This document shows, in pieces, positions 10,013 through 18,249 of a stretch of DNA of 64,000 nucleotides (position 1 is its first letter; the number at the start of each line of letters is the position of its first letter). This stretch comes from Bradyrhizobium australiense (GTDB taxonomy: Bacteria; Pseudomonadota; Alphaproteobacteria; Rhizobiales; Xanthobacteraceae), in contig NZ_JAAVLX010000012.1 of the NCBI RefSeq assembly GCF_013114825.1, forward strand, positions 1 to 64,000, read 5' to 3'. The notes under the pieces are model-generated. The model was not told the origin of the DNA. It did no database searches and saw only the letters and a list, made by a program, of their open reading frames with translations. The position numbers were made by a program, and so were the translations under genes.

Positions 10013-10816
10013 CTACAGGCTCGTGTTCCTAAGCAAGACATCACCCTCGACTCCATGGGGATACTGCTTCACGACTTCGAACGATGGTAACAAGTCAAGA
10101 ATGGCTTGCAGGGACTGCTGCCCTTCATAGAGCTCCTGGTCGCTGTATTCCGTATAGATAAAGCGCGTGTTGCTCAAGCTATGTCTGCCGCCAGCGATCA
10201 CATCGGACTCGGCTCCCTGCACGTCCATCCAAATGAAATCGATGCGTTTTAAGTTCGCCTCATTGCACCAGTCATCCAACCGTCGAGTTTCAACTGAGAT
10301 GGGATGATCAAACTGAACCCAGTCATATTCCAGGAGGTGATTCTTGGGTCGGCGTATTGAGCCAGAGAGATCCCAGTCCTTGGCATCTCCATTTCCATTG
10401 CTTGGATGGAAATCGATCCTGCCATTTCGGTCACTGACCGCGATCTCAAATAACTTCACCTTGTCGAGATACCGATCCATGTTTTTCTTGAAGCGAGCAG
10501 CCGCTCGGGGATCTGGCTCAAAGCAATAGAGCTGAGCCTGCGGGCAGAGCTCGAGAAACTTTCGCGTATCTGTTCCGTCGTTGCAGCCGATGTCCAAGAT
10601 AACGGGATCCGGCTTTTGAAGAAGAGAAACAATCTGCTGATGTACTGTTAAGGAAGATGTGGGTTCCATGGGAATATGCGGTCTCTTAGAGAAGGCCTGC
10701 CGAAGCCTAGCAGCAGTCCTGTCGAGAACTTTTGGAGCGCTCGGCAGATGCCTACGTACAGGGCCCTTGAACGTTGTTCTTGAATTCTCGATTACACGCA
10801 CGCCCCTCCTGCGCAA
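10013..10816 (-). CDS. FkbM-family methyltransferase (NoeI-like)
   Basis: A 267-aa SAM-dependent methyltransferase. The SAM-binding core is seen at VILDIGCNDGTDTRKFLELC and LYCFEPDPRAAARFKKN, followed by the FkbM-type segments LDDWCNEANLKRIDFIWMDV and QGAESDVIAGGRHSL. The catalytic domain starts near residue 50 (MEPTSSLTV at 10669 is an alternative start); the basic leader before it is unusual but open. The nodulation enzyme NoeI, which 2-O-methylates the fucose on Nod factors, belongs to this family. The gene lies 320 bp from the divergent GDP-fucose pair gmd-fcl, so a role in fucose modification is a reasonable inference, though FkbM proteins have many substrates. Confidence 0.85.
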   Translation of the reverse strand: MRRRGVRVIENSRTTFKGPVRRHLPSAPKVLDRTAARLRQAFSKRPHIPMEPTSSLTVHQQIVSLLQKPDPVILDIGCNDGTDTRKFLELCPQAQLYCFEPDPRAAARFKKNMDRYLDKVKLFEIAVSDRNGRIDFHPSNGNGDAKDWDLSGSIRRPKNHLLEYDWVQFDHPISVETRRLDDWCNEANLKRIDFIWMDVQGAESDVIAGGRHSLSNTRFIYTEYSDQELYEGQQSLQAILDLLPSFEVVKQYPHGVEGDVLLRNTSL

Positions 10817-11134
10817 TGTATATCAATGTATATATAGTGCATGTGCCGGCGTGACGATAAGCGGATGGATTATGTGCGCCTCTCGATCAACTCGTGCCTT
10901 TTAGAATGCGGTCGCCGGCGTATCGCGGGCTCTTCAACGGGCGCGTTGTACCATGTCATTGCTGCCGAAATCAAAGTAGCTCGTCCCAATCGGATCACAG
11001 CACAAGGCAAAAGGTTGGCTCCAGCATTCATTGCCCGGTCGGTGCTGACTCTGCGGCCTACCCGCCTGATTTGAATCAACTTTCAGTTAGACTTCGCAAA
11101 TGACGGCCCTCCCTTGCGCGTAACCGGATAGAGA
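10817..11134. promoter_or_regulatory. Divergent intergenic region, methyltransferase / gmd
   Basis: This 318-bp spacer holds the start regions of both transcription units. It includes a short TATATAG-type AT-rich run near 10820-10840. I looked for a nod box and did not see a convincing one. Confidence 0.35.
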
Positions 11135-12220
11135 ATGACGGGTTTGGATTCACAGCGGCGGGTTGCACTGATCACCGGCGTCACCGGCCAGGACGGCGCT
11201 TATCTCGCCGAATATCTGCTCGGCCTTGGGTATGAGGTCCACGGCATCAAACGGCGGTCGTCCTCGTTCAACACCGCGCGGATCGACCATCTGTACCAGG
11301 ATCCGCACTCGCGGAAGGTCCCGTTCCTGCTGCACTACGGCGACATGACCGACTCGACCAACCTGATCCGGCTGATGCAGCAGATCAGGCCGACCGAGAT
11401 CTACAACCTCGCCGCTCAGAGCCATGTCGGCGTCAGCTTCGAAAGCCCGGAATATACCGCGAACGCGGACGCCATCGGTGTGCTGCGGCTTTTGGAAGCG
11501 ATCCGGATCCTCGGCATGGAGAAGGAGACGCGGTTCTATCAGGCGTCGACCTCCGAGCTTTATGGCTTGGTGCAGGAAGTGCCGCAGAAGGAGACCACGC
11601 CGTTCTATCCGCGCTCGCCCTATGGCGTCGCCAAGCTGTACGGCTACTGGATCACAGTCAATTACCGCGAGGCTTACGGGATGTTTGCCTCGAACGGCAT
11701 CCTGTTCAACCATGAGAGTCCGATCCGCGGCGAGACGTTTGTCACCCGCAAGATCACGCGCGGCATCGCCCGCATCGAGGTGGGCCTCGACGAGGCGCTC
11801 TATCTCGGCAACCTAGAGGCCAAGCGCGACTGGGGCCATGCACGGGATTATGTCGAGGGCATGCACATGATCCTGCAGGCCGACGCGGCGGACGATTTCG
11901 TGCTGGCGACCGGCGAGACGCGCTCGGTGCGCGAGCTGGTCGAGCTCGCCTTTGCCGAAGTCGGCCGCAGCATCGAATGGCGCGGCAAAGCCGTTGACGA
12001 GACCGGCGTCGACAGCAAGTCCGGCAAGACGGTCGTCAGGATCGATCCGGAGTATTTCCGGCCCACGGAGGTCGACCTTCTGATCGGCGACGCCAGCAAG
12101 GCGCGGGAGAAGCTGGGCTGGAAGCCCAAGACGTCTTTTGCCCAATTGGTCAAGGAGATGGTTGCAGGCGACCTCGCTGATGCGCGGCGGGAGGCGGCTC
12201 ATGGCAAACATTCCGTTTGA
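11135..12220 (+). CDS. gmd: GDP-mannose 4,6-dehydratase (NoeL)
   Basis: 361 aa. It converts GDP-D-mannose to GDP-4-keto-6-deoxymannose, the first step to GDP-L-fucose. It is an extended short-chain dehydrogenase. The NADP-binding motif is ALITGVTGQDGAYLAEYLLG, the catalytic Tyr-Lys is in YPRSPYGVAKLYGYW, and family signatures include KRRSSSFNTARIDHLY, LAAQSHVGVSFESPEYTA, FNHESPIRGETFVTRKITR and WGHARDYVEGMH. It overlaps the next gene by 20 bp, so both enzymes are made from one transcript. In rhizobia the pair feeds NodZ fucosylation of Nod factors, or surface polysaccharide. The codon use is noticeably more GC-rich at third positions than in the surrounding accessory genes. Confidence 0.95.
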   Translation: MTGLDSQRRVALITGVTGQDGAYLAEYLLGLGYEVHGIKRRSSSFNTARIDHLYQDPHSRKVPFLLHYGDMTDSTNLIRLMQQIRPTEIYNLAAQSHVGVSFESPEYTANADAIGVLRLLEAIRILGMEKETRFYQASTSELYGLVQEVPQKETTPFYPRSPYGVAKLYGYWITVNYREAYGMFASNGILFNHESPIRGETFVTRKITRGIARIEVGLDEALYLGNLEAKRDWGHARDYVEGMHMILQADAADDFVLATGETRSVRELVELAFAEVGRSIEWRGKAVDETGVDSKSGKTVVRIDPEYFRPTEVDLLIGDASKAREKLGWKPKTSFAQLVKEMVAGDLADARREAAHGKHSV

Positions 12221-13154
12221 GTTGAAAGGCAAGACGGTCTACGTCGCCGGCCATCGTGGCATGGTCGGCTCCGCGCTGGTGCGCCGGCTGGGGCGTGAAC
12301 ATGTCGAACTGCTGACAACGACCCGCAATGAGGTCGATCTGCGCGATCAGGCGGCGGTCAATCAATGGTTCGCGGCCAAGCGTCCGCAGGTGGTGTTTCT
12401 CGCTGCCGCCAAAGTCGGCGGCATCGTCGCCAACAACACGCTGCGCGCCGAATTCCTCTACGACAATCTGGCGATAGCCACGAATGTGATCCACGCCGCG
12501 CATGTCAACAGTGCCGAGAAACTGATGTTCCTCGGCTCGTCCTGCATCTATCCCAAGCTGGCCCCGCAGCCGCTGCGCGAGGATTCGATGCTGACAGGGC
12601 CGCTGGAGCCGACCAACGAGCCTTATGCCATCGCGAAGATCGCCGGGATCAAGATGGTGGAGGCCTATCGCAGCCAGTATTGCGCCGATTTCATCAATGT
12701 GATGCCGACCAATCTCTATGGCCGCGGCGACAATTATCATCCCGAATACAGCCACGTCGTCGCCGCGCTGATCCGCCGCTTCCACGAGGCGAAAGCGTCG
12801 GGCGCCAGGGAGGTCGTGGTCTGGGGCACCGGCACGCCCCGGCGCGAATTCCTCTATGTCGACGATCTCGCGGATGCCTGCGTTCATCTGATGAAGACCT
12901 ATTCGGATGACGAACTGGTCAACATCGGCACCGGCGTGGACATCACGATCGCCGAATTCGCCCGTGTCGTCGCCGCAACCGTCGGCTACACCGGCGAGAT
13001 CGGTTTCGATCCTTCGCGGCCCGATGGCACGCCGCGCAAGCTGCTCGATGTCAGCCGGCTGGCCAAGCTTGGCTGGCGGGCCAGCACCAAGCTCGAAGAT
13101 GGCATCAAGCTCGCCTATCAGGCCTTCCTGAGCGAGCACTCGGTGAACGCCTAG
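12201..13154 (+). CDS. fcl: GDP-L-fucose synthase (NolK)
   Basis: 317 aa. It carries out the epimerisation and NADPH reduction that complete GDP-L-fucose. Start ATG 12201 follows GGGAGGCGGCTC and lies inside the end of gmd. The NADP motif is VYVAGHRGMVGSALVRRLG. The catalytic Tyr-Lys is in NEPYAIAKIAGIKMVEAYR, with the Ser-Ser-Cys-Ile-Tyr strand (MFLGSSCIYPK) and the substrate region NVMPTNLYGRGDNYHPE also present. The full family length is kept although an IS5-type fragment abuts its stop codon. With gmd it supplies fucose donors for Nod factor or lipopolysaccharide. Confidence 0.95.
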   Translation: MANIPFELKGKTVYVAGHRGMVGSALVRRLGREHVELLTTTRNEVDLRDQAAVNQWFAAKRPQVVFLAAAKVGGIVANNTLRAEFLYDNLAIATNVIHAAHVNSAEKLMFLGSSCIYPKLAPQPLREDSMLTGPLEPTNEPYAIAKIAGIKMVEAYRSQYCADFINVMPTNLYGRGDNYHPEYSHVVAALIRRFHEAKASGAREVVVWGTGTPRREFLYVDDLADACVHLMKTYSDDELVNIGTGVDITIAEFARVVAATVGYTGEIGFDPSRPDGTPRKLLDVSRLAKLGWRASTKLEDGIKLAYQAFLSEHSVNA

Positions 13155-13545
13155 CTCGCCGAAAGGCTTGTCGGGCCGTATTGCTGCGCCAAGGTTTCAC
13201 CGCTCGCGTGGTGCGCCCGCCGCGCGAGCGAGCCGGTCAACGCGTACAGAATATTGCTCCACACGCTTTGGCGGCTCCAGCGGTTGAAGCGGTTGTAAAT
13301 CGTTGTGTACGGCCCGTAGTCTGGCGGACAGTCTCGCCAGCGTGCGCCCGATCGCAGCATGTGGAGAATCTCGCTGATCACGCACCGGTCATTCACGCGC
13401 TGCGCCCCGTGCCGCCCGCGTGGCAACAGCGGTTCGATCCGCTTCCACTCCAACTCGTGCAGTACAGTTGCTTCGCCCCCATCGCTTGGGAAGCTTGAAT
13501 CACAAATCACCCCAGACCGGAATCTTTATTGAGTACAGACCCTAG
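13151..13545 (-). mobile_element. IS5-type element, 5' end with truncated transposase
   Basis: The minus-strand frame 13151-13510 gives the N-terminal domain of an IS5/IS1031-type transposase: LHELEWKRIEPLLPRGRHGA, LHMLRSGARWRDCPPDYGPY and YNRFNRWSRQSVW. It breaks off before the catalytic part, at the stop of fcl. The outer end GGGTCTGTACTCAATAAAGA (minus strand, about 13526-13545) looks like the IS terminus. The rest of the element is missing, deleted or never present on the fcl side. Confidence 0.75.
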
Positions 13546-13856
13546 TGGCGGCGAGACTGCCCGGTGGGGAGCTCGCCCTCCATAGGCTCTCCGGAGCGAT
13601 GACGTGCCCTCGATTCGGCAGCGCCAGGTGGATCGTCGACGCGCACCGCCCTCGTAAGGGCCAAAGATCGAAATTTAGGCGCGTTCCTACGTCCTCGGTT
13701 ACGTAGCGGCGCGCGCTTCGTTCGGCGAGCCTGCCGTTGCGCCGACAACGCGGTCACCGGGGCCTTGCTCGAAGTGGCTTCGACCAGCTCGGGTTTCTCC
13801 AGCTCTTCCGCTTGCGGATGTTCTAGCGCCTCCAGAATCGCTCGACCGTCGTCCAT
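13546..13856 (-). CDS. Hypothetical protein, truncated by the IS5 end
   Basis: 104 aa at most, and not recognised. The start ATG sits next to the stop of the integrase relic upstream, so the two probably formed one operon. The N-terminal half (RAILEALEHPQAEELEKPEL) is acidic and helical; the rest is rich in Arg and low in hydrophobics. The C-terminus runs into the IS boundary and is likely not native. Confidence 0.35.
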
Positions 13857-13862
13857 GATGCG

Positions 13863-14041
13863 CTACTCTTCAACTTGGCGGACGTCCAAATGCTGACTGA
13901 AGGTGTCGAGATCTGGCGCGAGAGCATTCAGACGCTTCATGCGTGCGACCCAATCCGATCCGCTCGTGTAGAAGATCTCGAGATATTGCTTTATGACCTG
14001 GATCGTGGCGTGCCCCTCGTGCCGCCGGCTAATATCTTCAG
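13863..14041 (-). pseudogene. Tyrosine recombinase/integrase, C-terminal relic
   Basis: The minus strand reads TEDISRRHEGHATIQVIKQY, LEIFYTSGSDWVARMKRLNA and LAPDLDTFSQHLDVRQVEE, then a stop at 13863. HEGHATIQVIKQYLE is the box II region of a phage-type integrase (LGHxSIxxTxxYLE). Nothing upstream continues the domain, so only the last about 55 residues remain. Confidence 0.6.
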
Positions 14042-14189
14042 TACGGATAATTGAAAACTCAGGCGCCGCTCAGCATGAAATGAGCGTGCACATTAGCGCT
14101 TCCTGACCTGCGGCGCGCGACCTATGCGCCATCAACGTCGAAGGGTAAGCTTAACCTCCTCCCCCGCGACGCAGTTTCTGCAAAAATGT

Positions 14190-15552
14190 TCAAGAAAATC
14201 CCGGGGGACGCGTGGCGGCCTCGGAATCCGGGTCCTTTTCGGGCTCGTCCTCGGCATCGCTTTTCAGATTCCGTAGCATGTCGCGGCAATAGCCGGCGAC
14301 GTAGTCCGAGATTTGCTGGTAGACCGGAGACTTCTTAAGCGCGTTCAACTCTTCGACGACGGACGGCAGTGCATCGAGGACAGCCTGAGACAATTCGCCG
14401 ACGCGCCGCCTCACCTGCGCGCCGGAAAGCTGGTTTTCCTCCGCCATCCGATCCCAATGTCGGGCGTAGATGTGACCGCGGTTCTTGCCGGCGATCTTCA
14501 TCGCCAGGCTTCGCGTGATGTCCGGATAGATGTCGCCGTTCATGACGTCGTAGAGCGGCGCCATGGAGACGGCGACGCTCGGCTGCAGCAGCAGCGAATA
14601 GTTCTTCGAATGCGCATCGACGTTTCCGCAGAGAACGTTGAAGACAAAGAAATCGACGAAGCGGGCGGCGTTGAAGGCGCCTGCCTGCGTGTTCCGCAGA
14701 ACGTCAAAGCAGTCTTTCAGGGTCGGTCCACGCAGCTTGGTCGCCGGATTGGATTCGTATTTGGTCGACGGGATGTGCCCCGTGGCCTGGCAGAAATCCT
14801 CCTGATGGATTCTGCGGCGGCTTCGCCCGTGAGGCTCGCGGTCGTAGCGCTTCACTAGCAGGTAGTCGAGATCCTCCGCCTTTCCGATCGTACATTCGGC
14901 GACGGGCAGCTTGACCTTGGCCGCCAAGCGAAGACAGAAGGCCTCGTTCTCGACGGCGTTGCTGAAGTGCTTGTTGGCCGGCTTGAGGATATGCGTCGTC
15001 GGCGCGCCATCGAGCGCGAGGCCGACGCCGCCGTCCGGATACTGGACTATAGGAAGCTTGTCCTGCGCGCCGGCCAAAGACATGTGGATGCCCTCCTCGC
15101 CGGCGAGAAGCGGCTTCTCCGGAAGGCGCCGAATGGCGGCGGCGAGCTCCGCTTCGGTGAGCCGCTTGTAGCGCGGCGTCCGCTTCGGTCGCTGGTCGGC
15201 GGGCCGGTAGACTTCGAGTGCGCCTGGAAGATCCTCTCCCAACTCCCCAAGGAGCGCGAACACGTTCGCCTCCGGAATCTTGAGGATGGTGCCCACCGTC
15301 CTCAGCGTCCGGCCTTCTGGCAGTAGGTTCAAAAAAACATCGGTACACGACGTCCGGCTCGTGAACGCGCTGAGCGAGCGGCATGCGGATCGAGACGGCA
15401 AACGCCCGAGGATCCTTCACCCACGCTTCATCGTAGACGAACTCGATGTCCTGGATTTGGTCCGAGCGCCGGCGCAGCAGCCCGACGAGCTTGTCGCCGC
15501 ACCGGATTTCCAGGGTCTCGCCGGCACCGCCCGCTTTCGGCGTGCTCGTCAT
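14190..15552 (-). pseudogene. hipA: HipA-type kinase toxin, frameshifted at a poly-T run
   Basis: The start ATG at 15552 overlaps the hipB stop (ATGA). The first frame gives the HipA N-terminal domain (LVGLLRRRSDQIQDIEFVYD, AFAVSIRMPLAQ) up to VVYRCFF. A run of seven T (plus-strand A at 15331-15337) then shifts into a second frame, FLNLLPEGRTLRTVGTILK. That frame carries the rest of the protein: THILKPANKHFSNAVENEAF, DYLLVKRYDREPHG, FVFNVLCGNVDAHSKNYSLL (catalytic loop with Asn and Asp) and MAPLYDVMNGD. Family knowledge: HipA phosphorylates glutamyl-tRNA synthetase and causes dormancy. One inserted or deleted T separates this from a full 450-aa protein, so it may be inactivated, phase-variable, or a sequence error. 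Confidence 0.8.
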
Positions 15553-15827
15553 GACGGCGTGAAGTTATCAGGGTCGAAGGTTTCGGATTCCTCGCTGGCC
15601 GACCGAGCCGCGGGCACAGGGCTCATTTCCGCCGTCAGCCGGATGCCGAGCGCCTGCAGCAGGCGGAGGACCAGACCGACCTGGCTTGTCTCCTTGCCAT
15701 TCTCGATGTCGACGATAAACCGGACGCCGACGTTCGCTGCCAAGGCGAGGTCCTGCTGCCGGAGACCTAAGGAGGTCCGCCGGTTCCGGATCGTTTCGCC
15801 GAGTTCTGAGGTGGTCGTGATGGTCAT
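15549..15827 (-). CDS. hipB: HipB-type antitoxin, XRE helix-turn-helix
   Basis: 92 aa from ATG 15827 (MTITTTSELGETIRNRR). The HTH is in LGLRQQDLALAANVGVRFIV followed by DIENGKETSQVGLVLRLLQA. Longer in-frame extensions would read through the operator palindrome at 15832, so this start is preferred. It should bind HipA and repress the operon through the inverted repeats just upstream. The C-terminal tail (EESETFDPDNFTPS) ends in a hydrophobic-aromatic motif like those that guide HipB turnover. ATGA overlap with hipA implies coupled translation. Confidence 0.88.
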   Translation of the reverse strand: MTITTTSELGETIRNRRTSLGLRQQDLALAANVGVRFIVDIENGKETSQVGLVLRLLQALGIRLTAEMSPVPAARSASEESETFDPDNFTPS

Positions 15828-15831
15828 GTCA

Positions 15832-15993
15832 TTTTCCCGAGCGGGAATATTGCCGCCGAAAGGGCCTTCAGCAAGCCTGAATTTACCGATCGGGAAAACC
15901 ACGGTCAAAATGGTTTCGTAGTGAAATTTTCCCGAGCGGGAAAATATCTGCTCAGAATCGCTGCGACACGATCCAATTTACCGATCGGGAAAT
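15832..15993. promoter_or_regulatory. Four hipBA operator palindromes
   Basis: Inverted repeats are present at 15832-15849 (TTTTCCCGAGCGGGAATA), 15882-15897 (TTTACCGATCGGGAAA), 15927-15944 (TTTTCCCGAGCGGGAAAA) and 15976-15993 (ATTTACCGATCGGGAAAT). Centres are 49, 46 and 49 bp apart, and the two sequence types alternate. The nearest abuts the hipB start codon, as expected for autorepression. Confidence 0.8.
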
Positions 15994-16224
15994 CTGATCC
16001 TCTATCGGCGCTAAACGTGAGAACCGCCACGATCATGGGAGTGATCGCGCTTCGCGCGTGCTGATCTTGATCGCAGTTCCGCGGCAATTATGCCTCACCA
16101 AAGCGGCGTGGTGCGGGCCAGCACACAGGCTTCTTCGGACTGTGAGCGAGGCGTGGCCGATTTCCTCAGTGGCTGCCGACCACTAACCCACCCGCGCATT
16201 CGGGCAGATCCCATCGTGGTGCTA

Positions 16225-17538
16225 TCAGTCGACATTGGTCGACTTGGCGAAGGACTCGCGTGAAGCCATCGGAATGGCGCCTCCGCGGGTCGGGTCCGCG
16301 AACGTGCCACCCGCCGCGGCGTAGTCCTTACCTGTACAACGCGCGAGCACGATGCCTATCGCCTCGACATTCGGGATGTCCGACTCGCTCAGCTCGGGCA
16401 TCGATGGCTTGCGGGCAAGTGCCGCCTCTACGTAGGGAGCCAGCTCCTCTTCTTTACGTCGGACGCGCTCGTCTTCCCGTTCTTTCAGAGCAGGCATGAC
16501 CTCTTTGGCGAAGAGCTCGAGTGCCTCACAAATATGCTCGTGCTTATTCGTGCCGCACTGCTGGATAAATATCATCTGGTCGATACCGACATCAGCATAC
16601 CCCATGAGATGCTCGCGAACGCTCCTGGGCTGTCCGATGCTGCCTGAGCCTGGCGTCTCCTTCATCTCGTCCTTGATCGATTGGAAGCGCCGCCACAAAT
16701 TCGTGCGCCCCGGACGGTGTTCGCCATATACCGCATAATGCGCGATCGAATAGCCGAAGAACTTGAAACCATCGAGTCCTCGGCGCATAGCTTCTTCGGC
16801 GTTCTCATGAACCATCATACCGTTGAGAGCGGCGATGTTGGCGTTTACCGAATGCCCAATGGGCACGCACTCATCGGACTTGATTATCTGATAATATTCG
16901 TCACGCCAAACTTTCGCTTGCGACGCCTCCACAAATCCAAAAACCAGCGCCCCTACCCCGTGACGCGCGGCACGCAAAATACTTTCGCGCCGGGAACACG
17001 CCATCCAGATCGGTGGGTGCGGCTTCTGGACCGGCTTTGGCACGATGTTACGGGTCGGCATTGTGAAGAATTGCCCATCGTACCCGGGATATGGCCGCAT
17101 CGTCATCATATTGGCGGTCTGCTCGACCCCTTCCCGCCACATGGCATTTTTCTGCTCGGGCTCGATCCCAAAGCCATGCATCTCGATCAGCGACGCCGAT
17201 TCTCCGGTCCCCCACTCAGCGCGCCCCCCAGAGATCAGATCGAGCGTCGCCAGGCGCTCCGCCACCCGCGCGGGATGATTGTAATTCGGGGAGGACAGGC
17301 AAATGCCGTGACCAATGCGAATAGTCTTTGTACGCTGGGAGACGGCCCCCAGAAATACCTCGGGTGCGGATGAGTGGGAGTATTCCTCGAGGAAATGATG
17401 CTCAACCTCCCACATGTAATCGAATCCGAGCCGATCGGCCAGTTCGATCTGCTCCAGCGCATCACTGAACAATTTTCGCTCGCTGCCGTCCTCCCAAGGC
17501 TGCGGCAACTGGTGTTCATAAAACAGTCCAAACTTCAT
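16225..17538 (-). CDS. Luciferase-like flavin monooxygenase (LLM class)
   Basis: 437 aa, start ATG 17538. The bacterial-luciferase TIM barrel begins at MKFGLFYEHQLPQPW. Family features follow: ADRLGFDYMWEVEHHFLEEY, TKTIRIGHGICLSSPNYNHP, ERLATLDLISGGRAEWGTGE and KPVQKPHPPIWMACSRRESI. An extra C-terminal region of about 80 residues follows the barrel (EREDERVRRKEEELAPYVEA). Such enzymes use reduced flavin from a separate reductase to oxidise small organic molecules or in C-S bond cleavage; the substrate is not visible here. No reductase gene is adjacent. The coding frame looks intact. Confidence 0.9.
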   Translation of the reverse strand: MKFGLFYEHQLPQPWEDGSERKLFSDALEQIELADRLGFDYMWEVEHHFLEEYSHSSAPEVFLGAVSQRTKTIRIGHGICLSSPNYNHPARVAERLATLDLISGGRAEWGTGESASLIEMHGFGIEPEQKNAMWREGVEQTANMMTMRPYPGYDGQFFTMPTRNIVPKPVQKPHPPIWMACSRRESILRAARHGVGALVFGFVEASQAKVWRDEYYQIIKSDECVPIGHSVNANIAALNGMMVHENAEEAMRRGLDGFKFFGYSIAHYAVYGEHRPGRTNLWRRFQSIKDEMKETPGSGSIGQPRSVREHLMGYADVGIDQMIFIQQCGTNKHEHICEALELFAKEVMPALKEREDERVRRKEEELAPYVEAALARKPSMPELSESDIPNVEAIGIVLARCTGKDYAAAGGTFADPTRGGAIPMASRESFAKSTNVD

Positions 17539-17562
17539 CCGCTTTCTCCCGGTGCACGACGG

Positions 17563-17820
17563 TCATGAACCCGCTTCAAATTTTCTGGCCACGGGCGCAG
17601 CACCAAGCTGTGACAGTTGGCTGGGCACCATGTACTCCGTACTCTTCGTTGAAAAATGTTGCGCGCCGATCGGAGCTCTCCGTCTCACCTCGACCCGCCC
17701 GATCTGCTGGAACGGCTTGCCGCGCTCTAAGAAGGTAGTGCGCAGCGCCTCATACGCGACCATTCCGGACAAGGCCGACTGAAAGGCAGGCTCGCCAGCG
17801 CCGCGAAACCGAAGCCCCAC
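17563..17820 (-). CDS. Hypothetical protein or fragment, 85 aa
   Basis: Not recognised. It lies just upstream of the monooxygenase on the same strand, so it could be the remains of a partner gene. The stretch SGMVAYEALRTTFLERGKPF is protein-like; there is no clear ribosome site. Confidence 0.3.
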   Translation of the reverse strand: MGLRFRGAGEPAFQSALSGMVAYEALRTTFLERGKPFQQIGRVEVRRRAPIGAQHFSTKSTEYMVPSQLSQLGAAPVARKFEAGS

Positions 17821-18249
17821 CTGGATGTGCCTCTCTGCCGACGATCAGACACGATAGAGGGGCAATGCCGCTGCTGGCCGAATGACAGCGGCACCACGAA
17901 GGACGTTGGTTCAATTGTCGTGACCGCACTCAAAAATGCAGCATTTATGGCATTGATTTGGATCAACTGAGCAAGTCTCATCTAAACTCCCGGGCCGGTA
18001 CTGCGATATCGCCATTGTCGGGCGGATTCTTTACCGGCGCGGAGCAATCGGCGTGCCACAAGACCTTCGGTGCGAGACTGCTCGAATAGGAAAACGATGT
18101 GCTTCGCCGACGGACTACTACCTGCTCAGTGTCGGGCTCTGGAAAATTGACGTCTTCAACCGGACACGGCCGAACACGACAACACGTGCGTCAAACGAAG
18201 ACCGTTGGTCTCGTGACGAGCTCGAATGCCTGCTCGAGGATCATGTTCC
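17821..18249. other. Intergenic stretch
   Basis: No gene supported on either strand. It separates the monooxygenase region from the SKWP repeat relic. Confidence 0.4.

Noticed and set aside
12150..13139. 329-codon minus-strand frame opposite fcl
   Set aside because: Antisense of a well-conserved enzyme gene.
16500..17373. Plus-strand frames of up to 230 codons over the monooxygenase gene
   Set aside because: Antisense of the LLM-class gene, without motifs.
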